Below, piece by piece: positions 18,046 through 25,233 of a stretch of DNA of 50,290 nt (position 1 is the stretch's first letter; each line of letters starts with the position of its first letter). The notes under the pieces are model-generated. The model saw only the letters and a program-made list of their open reading frames with translations, made no database searches and was not told where the DNA came from. Source of the stretch: Oscillospiraceae bacterium (lineage in GTDB: Bacteria > Bacillota > Clostridia > Oscillospirales > Ruminococcaceae). Position numbers and translations under genes: made by a program. The stretch is taken from assembly GCA_009782265.1 (NCBI GenBank), contig WRJM01000003.1, positions 1 to 50,290 of the forward strand, written 5' to 3'.

Positions 18046-19026
18046 ATGAACAGGGAAGCCAGAAGAAAATCGGAACGATTGGCAAAAAAAGCGCGCAGAA
18101 CAGTGCTGTCACTGCTTGTCGCAGGTACTTTAGCGGCAGGTGTAGCCGATAATGTAACCAATAACTCATTAGGGTTTTTAATTGAAGCAAACGCGGATGA
18201 TTGTCCCTGCAACAGTTCAGGTTGTTATTGCTACCCCGATTGCGATTGTATACATTGTGACCCGCCGCCGCCTGTTGATGATTGTCAGTGTGCGGTTTGC
18301 CCGTGCAATGATAACGGAGGGGTCTGTGAATGTAATTCGGGGGTTTGCAATTGTCTGCCCTGCGAAGAAGATGATGACCCTCCCCCTCCACCCGTAACCA
18401 CAACCCCGCCGCCTTATATCCCCCCGCCTCAAACCACAACAACCGCGACCTCGCCCGTAGCTACAACCACCGCGCCTGTCACTACAGCACCACCCGTTTC
18501 AACAACCGCGCCGCCTGTAACAACAGCAGTTCCCGCGCCGCCGCAGACAAACGATTACGAGCCTGATTTTTCCGAAGAAAACGGCGACGAGAAGTTTTTG
18601 TTTGACGGAAATTATGAGGATTTACTGAACGTGTACATAAACGGCAAGGTTTTGAAATCCAACATTGTCAACGACGGCAAGCAGTGGGATTTATCAGGCT
18701 TTAACGGTTATGACGACACGCTCGGGATTGCTTATGAGGGCAGTGTGGGGGTTATCCTCTACGGTGAATTCCTCAGCACGTTAAGCGGAGGAACATATCA
18801 CCTTTCGGTTGAATTCAAGGACGGAACAATGGGTGATATGGAGTTTGAAATAGAGGGTACTGAAGAAGAAATTATGCCGGAAATTCCCGAAACTCTTGAA
18901 ACTACCGAACCGGAAGAACACGCTCCGAATCCGCCTACAGGTGTCGCGGCAGTCGGTATAACAGCGGCAGTCGCCGCGGGAATCGCGGCGGTTATTAACC
19001 GCAGGAAAAAGAAGAATTTACATTAA
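18046..19026 (+). CDS. Cell-surface protein with Cys-rich N-terminal region, Pro/Thr linker and C-terminal TM anchor
   Basis: About 16 Cys in ~60 residues, TTTAPVTTAPPVSTTAPP linker, C-terminal hydrophobic segment followed by RRKKK. Confidence 0.65.
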   Translation: MNREARRKSERLAKKARRTVLSLLVAGTLAAGVADNVTNNSLGFLIEANADDCPCNSSGCYCYPDCDCIHCDPPPPVDDCQCAVCPCNDNGGVCECNSGVCNCLPCEEDDDPPPPPVTTTPPPYIPPPQTTTTATSPVATTTAPVTTAPPVSTTAPPVTTAVPAPPQTNDYEPDFSEENGDEKFLFDGNYEDLLNVYINGKVLKSNIVNDGKQWDLSGFNGYDDTLGIAYEGSVGVILYGEFLSTLSGGTYHLSVEFKDGTMGDMEFEIEGTEEEIMPEIPETLETTEPEEHAPNPPTGVAAVGITAAVAAGIAAVINRRKKKNLH

Positions 19027-19030
19027 AATT

Positions 19031-19064
19031 AAACAAATCCGCCGGTTAAATACCGGCGGATTTG
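19031..19064. terminator. Bidirectional terminator
   Basis: CAAATCCGCCGG-TTAAATA-CCGGCGGATTTG. Confidence 0.75.
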
Positions 19065-19069
19065 TTTGT

Positions 19070-19912
19070 TTAATTGATTTCAACACTAAACTTATCAATA
19101 TAATAAATTGTTTCCTTGCTGTTGTTTCCGTGCGTGCTTAAATACAAAGCGGGGTAATCCACTGTCGGCGTTCCCGTCCATTCGCCGCTCATGGTATGCC
19201 ATGTATTTTCGGCGGCGTTTTCAATCGAATTTCCGACAGAGGGATAATCATTGTTGTTCACCTGCCAGTTTAAATCCCCAGCCGCGCCGACCCGTTTAAT
19301 ATCAACAGAAAACTTAACCGTTACATTTTTATCTTTATACGCGCCCAAGTTATACTGCGTTACCGCCCAGCCCTGCGGGTTTTTAATTTCCATTACGCCC
19401 GTGCGGTTTTCATCGGGCAAATCAATAATTTGAAAATCGCCCATAACCGAAAGCTCCTGCACGGTTTTATTCAGGAAATTGATTTTATATTCATCATCGC
19501 CGTATGTTCTTTCATGGTCAGCTAAAATACATTCGCTGAGTTTAATTTTCAACAGGCAGGTATTCGGGTCTTTTTCGTTGACGTGCCCCATGGTGTACCA
19601 TTTTGAAAATGCTTTGCGCAGTTTTGACATCATTTCCGCGTTGCGCTCTTCCATGACCCAACCGAGATTTTCGCCCGTTCCCTTTGCTTTGAACCAGTCG
19701 CCGCAAACCGCAACCGCGTTGTTTTGTTCAATTTCACGCATTTTATTGGAAAGCGTGTATGTTACTGCATAAAACGCGCCGTCCTCATAATAGGCGTCTA
19801 CAATGCGCACCTCGGGGCTTTTGCCGGATTTTGCCATCGTTGCTACGGAAATAAGGCTGTCTTGGCTGAATTTCTGCTCCATCAGTTTAATTGCGTTTTC
19901 GTATTTGCTCAT
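19070..19912 (-). CDS. Pyridoxamine 5'-phosphate oxidase-like domain fused to a CBM-like C-terminal domain
   Basis: N-terminal MSKYENAIKLMEQKFSQDSLISVATMAKSGKSPEVRIVDAYYEDGAFYAVTYTLSNKMREIEQNNAVAVCGDW; C-terminal NTWHTMSGEWTGTPTVDYPALYLSTHGNNSKETIYYIDKFSVEI. Confidence 0.75.
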   Translation of the reverse strand: MSKYENAIKLMEQKFSQDSLISVATMAKSGKSPEVRIVDAYYEDGAFYAVTYTLSNKMREIEQNNAVAVCGDWFKAKGTGENLGWVMEERNAEMMSKLRKAFSKWYTMGHVNEKDPNTCLLKIKLSECILADHERTYGDDEYKINFLNKTVQELSVMGDFQIIDLPDENRTGVMEIKNPQGWAVTQYNLGAYKDKNVTVKFSVDIKRVGAAGDLNWQVNNNDYPSVGNSIENAAENTWHTMSGEWTGTPTVDYPALYLSTHGNNSKETIYYIDKFSVEIN

Positions 19913-20140
19913 TTTTTGATTTCCTCCAATTTTTAATGTTAAGATTATTATAAATGATTTAATATGACACCTGATTGTCATATTAAAAAATGTTTTTATT
20001 TTTTATTTTATATCCTATCATACCGTAAAACCAAATCATTTTCTACCAAAATCATCACTATTCATACAACAATCGTAACAAATTGACTTTTAAACGTTTT
20101 TTTGATATAATCATGTTAAGATTAAAAAGGAGTTTTTTAT

Positions 20141-20737
20141 ATGTGCGGCAGATATATCGCCAATTCAGAAGATGAAATCACGGAAATCCGCGAAATCCTG
20201 AAACAGATTTCCATGCGCCTTGTCAGCTTTGAAGTTCCCGAATCCGGCGAATCGGGAACAGTGCCGGCTTTGTCCGATGTTTTCCCCACGAATCAAGTTT
20301 TGCTGATTAACAAAACCGCCGAAATCATCCGTTCAACATGGGGCTTAGAAAAGTGGGACAAGAAAGGCGTGATTATCAACGCAAAAAGCGAAACCTGCGA
20401 ACAAAGCGGGTTCTTTAAGCCGTTCGCAAATAACCGCTGTATCATTCCCGCGCACGGTTATTACGAATGGCGAAAGCCCGATAATCCCGAAGATAAACAA
20501 AAAATCAAATACGCCTTTTCAAGTAAAAATAAGCACGGCATTTTCATGGCGGGGCTGTATAAAACCGACACCTTCGCAATTATCACCAAACCCGCTGAAG
20601 AAGAAATTTTGTTCATTCACCCCCGTATGCCTTTAATCATCAGCGCGGAACAGGCGCAGGACTGGCTTTCCGGAAAGCTGTCAATCAAAGAAGCCGTGTT
20701 ACAGCAGTCGGGAATCACATTCAAGGAAGCAGGTTAA
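20141..20737 (+). CDS. SOS response-associated peptidase (SRAP/HMCES/YedK family)
   Basis: Starts MCGRY; WGL, INAKSETCEQSGFFKPFANNRCIIPAHGYYEW. Confidence 0.93.
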   Translation: MCGRYIANSEDEITEIREILKQISMRLVSFEVPESGESGTVPALSDVFPTNQVLLINKTAEIIRSTWGLEKWDKKGVIINAKSETCEQSGFFKPFANNRCIIPAHGYYEWRKPDNPEDKQKIKYAFSSKNKHGIFMAGLYKTDTFAIITKPAEEEILFIHPRMPLIISAEQAQDWLSGKLSIKEAVLQQSGITFKEAG

Positions 20738-20775
20738 AAATTCAATTATTGAAAACGGCTATCTATGACTATTTC

Positions 20776-20803
20776 TGTAGGGGCGACCCTTGTGGTCGCC
20801 CGC
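20776..20803. repeat. Single GTAGGGGCG palindromic repeat
   Basis: TGTAGGGGCGACCCTTGTGGTCGCCCGC, flanked by GGCTATC...GGATAACC. Confidence 0.7.
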
Positions 20804-20841
20804 GTATTTATATCGGGTTTCTGCAATAAAGGGATAACCAT

Positions 20842-22008
20842 TTACTGAAAATTAAAGCACCTTTCGATTTTCAGCTCTTTCAGCTTGCCTTTCAGATTCC
20901 TTTCAATTTCGGTGAAATCCTCCGGTTCGTCCTGTTCGCCGCTCGGCAAAGAAAGCTGTTCGTACTGATTATTCTGTAATTTGGAAACATGAACCCCCAC
21001 GCTTCTGACCGATTTTTCGTCGAAATTATCTATATACAGGCTTTTCGCGCTTTTGTAAATCAACAAGCCGCTGTCGGTCGGCAGATTCAATGTCAACTGC
21101 CGGTTGATTGCTGTAAAATCATTGTATTTTATTAAAATCGCAATACATTTTGCCTTGACTTTGTGCTTGGCAAGCCGCGCCGACACGGTTTTGGAAAGCA
21201 CATAAAGCATGGTCAGAATATCAAGCTCGTTTTTAAGGTCATAAGGCATCGTAACCGTGTTCCCTATGCTCTTGAACGGGTCGTTTTCGGGTGTTTTCGG
21301 GTCAAAGGCGCGGTCGTCGCCGTTAGCGAACATCCACAGAACCTCGCCGTTTTTGCCTAAAGCGCGCTTCAGATACTTCACGTTACAGCGAGCCAAATCG
21401 CCTATGGTTAAAATCCCCATACCCATAAGCTTTTTGCGGGTCGCGGGACCCACGTAAAGCATTTCAAACGCGGGCAGCTTCCAAATCAGCGGCTTTAAAT
21501 CTTCTTTGGTTAAAACCGTGGTGGCGTCCGGCTTTTTCATGTCCGAAGCAAGCTTTGAAAAAATATAGTTATAGCTTACGCCGACGGACGCCGTCAAGCC
21601 AAGCTCGGACTTAATCCGTGCTCTCAGCTCGTTCGCAAGCCTTTTCCCTTCTTCCGCGCCGTCCGCTCTGCCCGTCAGGTCAATCCACGCTTCGTCAAGC
21701 CCGAACGGAATCACCTCATTGCTGTACTGCCTGTATAAATCCCGCGCTTTCTTGGCAAACGCGACATATTTGGGGTAATCGGCGGTTACGGTGACAAGAT
21801 TGGGCGATTTCTGCCGGGCGAAGAAAATGCTTTCGCCTGTGATTACACCCATGTTTTTAGCAATATCGTTCTTGGCGAGAATAATCCCGTGGCGCATGGC
21901 GGGGTCGCCGCAGACAGCCATAGGGACGTGCCGCAGCCGCTCATTGTAGATACATTCGACAGACGCATAATAGCTGTTCATGTCGCAGTGAAGCATTACT
22001 TTTTCCAT
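20842..22008 (-). CDS. dinB: Y-family DNA polymerase (Pol IV)
   Basis: HCDMNSYYASVECIYNERLRHVPMAVCGD, DEAWIDLTG, TASVGVSYNYIFSKLASDMKKPD. Confidence 0.94.
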   Translation of the reverse strand: MEKVMLHCDMNSYYASVECIYNERLRHVPMAVCGDPAMRHGIILAKNDIAKNMGVITGESIFFARQKSPNLVTVTADYPKYVAFAKKARDLYRQYSNEVIPFGLDEAWIDLTGRADGAEEGKRLANELRARIKSELGLTASVGVSYNYIFSKLASDMKKPDATTVLTKEDLKPLIWKLPAFEMLYVGPATRKKLMGMGILTIGDLARCNVKYLKRALGKNGEVLWMFANGDDRAFDPKTPENDPFKSIGNTVTMPYDLKNELDILTMLYVLSKTVSARLAKHKVKAKCIAILIKYNDFTAINRQLTLNLPTDSGLLIYKSAKSLYIDNFDEKSVRSVGVHVSKLQNNQYEQLSLPSGEQDEPEDFTEIERNLKGKLKELKIERCFNFQ

Positions 22009-22060
22009 AAATTATATAAAACCTGCTTGACAAATTGTGAACGATGGTGTATAATAAATA

Positions 22061-22074
22061 CGAACAACGGTTCG
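22061..22074. promoter_or_regulatory. LexA (SOS) box, perfect CGAAC-N4-GTTCG
   Basis: CGAACAACGGTTCG, just downstream of a TTGACA-N17-TATAAT promoter (22027-22055, + strand). Confidence 0.8.
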
Positions 22075-22088
22075 TATTTTTAGTATAC

Positions 22089-22102
22089 CGAACATCCGTT
22101 CA
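22089..22102. promoter_or_regulatory. LexA (SOS) box in the dinB promoter spacer
   Basis: CGAACATCCGTTCA. On minus strand TTGACA-AATGAACGGATGTTCGG-TATACT places the box between -35 and -10. Confidence 0.75.
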
Positions 22103-22158
22103 TTTGTCAAGTGTTTTTTATGAATTTATGTTCATATATTTTGTATAGGGAGGTTTAT

Positions 22159-22566
22159 ATGGGATTTGCCGAAAAACTGCGCGAGCTGAGAACGCGCCAA
22201 AACATGACACAGTCGGAATTCGGTCTGGCGTTGGGTGTTACCGCCCGCACTGTCATCAATTACGAATCCGGTAACCGCGTACCTAAGGACATGGAATTTT
22301 ACAAGAAGGTTTCCGAACGGTTCAAACTCCCGTTAGAATCGCTTCTGACCGAGCGCGAAGAATTCGCCGCGCAAGCTTATGCCGCGGGCGGGCTTACGGA
22401 AAAGCGCAAGGCGGAGGCTCTTGTCGCGGAAGCAAATTCGCTGTTCGCAGGCGGCGCGCTGACCGAAGAGGACAAGGACGCGGTGTTTTACGCTTTGCAG
22501 GAAGCGTACTGGATTGCGAAAAGCGAAAATAAAAAGTATGCTAAAAAGCGTACAAAGAAGTCTTAA
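22159..22566 (+). CDS. XRE-family HTH transcriptional regulator
   Basis: MGFAEKLRELRTRQNMTQSEFGLALGVTARTVINYESGNRVP. Start chosen at the SD-proximal ATG. Confidence 0.87.
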   Translation: MGFAEKLRELRTRQNMTQSEFGLALGVTARTVINYESGNRVPKDMEFYKKVSERFKLPLESLLTEREEFAAQAYAAGGLTEKRKAEALVAEANSLFAGGALTEEDKDAVFYALQEAYWIAKSENKKYAKKRTKKS

Positions 22567-22568
22567 TT

Positions 22569-23084
22569 ATGTCTATGGAATACATTCACAGAGAAGCGGC
22601 GAAGCTTGTCTGCAAATGCCGGACGCGCAACCCTTTCAAAATCGCTAAAATCATCGGTGTGCATGTGATTTGGCGCGATGATTTCGTGAAGCTGAAAGGT
22701 TTATATAAAGTAATTGAGCGCAACCGCTTCATATTCATCAACAGCAGACTTGATGAATATGAACAAAAATTAATCTGCGCCCACGAGCTGGGGCATGACG
22801 CACTGCACCGCACGCTTGCGACTTACGGCATTTTGCAGGACATGATGCACTGCGACATGAAAAGCCGCCCCGAATACGAAGCTAACGTATTCGCGGCGGA
22901 TATTCTGCTTGACGATAAGGAAATTTTTGACCTTGCGCGGGACGGCTACACCGAACAGCAAATTGCAAGCGAGCTTTGCGTTGACGTGAATCTGCTGATT
23001 ATAAAAATGAATGAGATGAATAAGCGGAGCGGGTACGGATTTAAGCTTTCAAGCGCGCCGCGGGGGGGATTTTTGGGGGATTAA
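22569..23084 (+). CDS. ImmA/IrrE-family metallopeptidase
   Basis: ICAHELGHDALH zinc motif plus EYEANVFAADILL. Confidence 0.9.
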   Translation: MSMEYIHREAAKLVCKCRTRNPFKIAKIIGVHVIWRDDFVKLKGLYKVIERNRFIFINSRLDEYEQKLICAHELGHDALHRTLATYGILQDMMHCDMKSRPEYEANVFAADILLDDKEIFDLARDGYTEQQIASELCVDVNLLIIKMNEMNKRSGYGFKLSSAPRGGFLGD

Positions 23085-24409
23085 TCCCTGATAACTTCAT
23101 GCGCGGTATAGCCGTAATATTCGCCTGTTTCAGCGTCGTAAATTCCGATAACCGTAGCGGGCTTGATTAGTCCGCGTTTGGTTTCAAAACCGTCTGGATA
23201 ATAAACGCCCAAAACCCAAATCATGCGGTCGGAGGGAATTGCGGTCAGTTCGCCGTCGTCATATTGCTCAACAAACTCGGCATAGGTCATCACTTCCATA
23301 ATTTTAACAAACGCGCCGACAGATTCAAGATAATCATAATCAATCACGCTTTTAATATCAAAATAATCATCAGTATCATTTGTATTTTGATAAACAGGCT
23401 CATCAACCGTCCTGTCTATGCCGACTGCGACAAGCTCCCCGTCAATAATTGCCAATTCCCCCATAAACGGAATCACTTCCAAGGTGGGTGTATTATACGT
23501 ATATTTGGTTACGATGAGCTTGCCGTTTTTAAGTTCCAAAGCATAATCATACTGCATACGGTCAGATAGGTCATACTCCTTTTTTTCGGCATAATCATAA
23601 ACGATAATCCGCGAATCAACAACACCCGAACCCATCCACACCGTCGCGCAGAAATCGGGGTAGCCGTTGCCGGTTATATCCGCTATGAATATATTTTGAA
23701 TGGGCATACCGTAAAACAGAACCGTTTCCACCCCGTTTGGGTCGATTGCGGTAACGTTTGCGGAAGTCCACTTAAAAATAATATTATCAAATTCAGGCAG
23801 TTGCAATTCAATAATATCATTCCAGTCTACTTTGTCGAGAGCAACCCATTCCTCCGCATAATAATCATTGATTCTTCTGTCCCTGTCGAGCAATATAATA
23901 TTTGAGGTTTTTCTTAACTGCATAGGATAGGTTTCCATAATCCCTCCGCTGTAATACACCTCAACCGTATCGCCGACAAAAAATTCGGTTTTATCTTCGT
24001 TTACAAGCGGAACTGTGATTAATTGCCCGCTCAGGTGAGTGCTGTACAGCTCGCTGACCTTTACAAGAACAGCGTTATCGTACACATGAGTTACAGCACC
24101 TCTGAACATACTTAAATCCGGCGAATCGGGTTCTACAGACTCGTCATGCGGCGGATTTTCATATGACGGATTTTCATATGACGGATTTTCCGACAACGCG
24201 CCGTTATCCGACAGCATAATCCCTGCCGTTATGCTTCCGCCGACTAAAACAACCAACGCCAGCATAACAGGGATTAACTGCTTCATTACAGGAGCGGAAG
24301 ATGCGTAAATCCTGTTGTTGCCTTTCATTTTTTCCTTGGTTTTGCGGAGCAGGGATTCGCTCGGGTGAATCTGCTCCGTCATGCTTTCATAAAGATTTTT
24401 ATCACTCAT
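23081..24409 (-). CDS. Probable membrane anti-sigma factor with extracytoplasmic domain
   Basis: Overlaps the upstream ECF sigma ORF; one TM segment near residue 50; large extracytoplasmic region. Confidence 0.5.
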   Translation of the reverse strand: MSDKNLYESMTEQIHPSESLLRKTKEKMKGNNRIYASSAPVMKQLIPVMLALVVLVGGSITAGIMLSDNGALSENPSYENPSYENPPHDESVEPDSPDLSMFRGAVTHVYDNAVLVKVSELYSTHLSGQLITVPLVNEDKTEFFVGDTVEVYYSGGIMETYPMQLRKTSNIILLDRDRRINDYYAEEWVALDKVDWNDIIELQLPEFDNIIFKWTSANVTAIDPNGVETVLFYGMPIQNIFIADITGNGYPDFCATVWMGSGVVDSRIIVYDYAEKKEYDLSDRMQYDYALELKNGKLIVTKYTYNTPTLEVIPFMGELAIIDGELVAVGIDRTVDEPVYQNTNDTDDYFDIKSVIDYDYLESVGAFVKIMEVMTYAEFVEQYDDGELTAIPSDRMIWVLGVYYPDGFETKRGLIKPATVIGIYDAETGEYYGYTAHEVIRD

Positions 24410-24914
24410 TGAAATATTCTCCTTTCAGTTTTTCCCGCAGAATAGCACGGGCGCGGGTCAGCCATGTGCGGACGGTTGATTCGCGTGCGTTAAGTATCTT
24501 ACTGATTTGCTTTACGGAAAGCTTCTCGCCGTAAAACAAGTGAATTGCAGAACGGTATTTTTGCGGAAGCAATTTTAAATATTCAAATAAATCGATTTCT
24601 TCTTTTGCTTCAAAAATAATCGAATCTTCATAATCGTTAATCGATACGGTCTTTCTGAACCACGCCGATGTTTTCACGGATTTACAGCGGTTGAGCGTAA
24701 CGCGAATCAGCCACGCTTTCATATGCTCATCGTCGTTAAAGGTGCGCGGCTTGGAAACCAAAGAAAGAAAAACGTCCTGAAACACGTCTTCGGCGTCATG
24801 CTTTGAACGCATTTGCGTCAGGGCAATCCGGTAAACCGTATCCGAATATTTTTCAAGAGCTTCGTCAATGCAATCGTCCGTACGCAGCGATTGTATTGCC
24901 ATAGGTTTAACCAC
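24402..24914 (-). CDS. ECF-type RNA polymerase sigma factor
   Basis: YRIALTQMRSKHDAEDVFQDVFLSLV, KAWLIRVTLNRCKSV, C-terminal HTH. Confidence 0.9.
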   Translation of the reverse strand: MVKPMAIQSLRTDDCIDEALEKYSDTVYRIALTQMRSKHDAEDVFQDVFLSLVSKPRTFNDDEHMKAWLIRVTLNRCKSVKTSAWFRKTVSINDYEDSIIFEAKEEIDLFEYLKLLPQKYRSAIHLFYGEKLSVKQISKILNARESTVRTWLTRARAILREKLKGEYFNE

Positions 24915-25033
24915 CTCCTGCCAATAACACTTATCAAAAACGCAAAAAGCTACAATTTTTATAAAATTGTTTTTGGTTTACATTATATAAATAATATATC
25001 ACATTTTATAATATAAAATCAACACTTCAAGTA

Positions 25034-25062
25034 TTGACGTAAGCTTTTATATACTGTATAAT
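25034..25062 (+). promoter_or_regulatory. Promoter TTGACG-N17-TATAAT
   Basis: Upstream of the structured leader of the GH115 gene. Confidence 0.65.
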
Positions 25063-25094
25063 GAAAGGAAACTATGTATAAATTCGTTGGAGGT

Positions 25095-25233
25095 ATGTTT
25101 GAAAGATAAATCTTTCAAACCGGAATTTGTTCCTTTGCAGGTTGACTTGTCAAACTGCCACGGTCTAAAACAACGACCGTAATTTGGCTGCGCCAAACCG
25201 GAAAAATTCCAGAAAGGTATGGTTATAAATATG
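25095..25233 (+). repeat. Hairpin leader, copy A (upstream of GH115 gene), multibranched
   Basis: GTTTGAAAGAT-AA-ATCTTTCAAAC 25097-25120; GGAATTT 25122-25128 / AAATTCC 25204-25210 enclosing three hairpins; ATGGTTATAAATATG. Confidence 0.7.

Noticed and set aside
18044-18442. Overlapping ORFs on both strands across the Cys/Pro-rich region
   Set aside because: Artefact of biased codons (Cys/Pro/Thr-rich stretch); the + strand frame has signal peptide, linker and anchor.
22111-23084. Prophage or ICE from the XRE/ImmA pair
   Set aside because: No integrase, excisionase, structural or conjugation genes in the window; neighbours are chromosomal.
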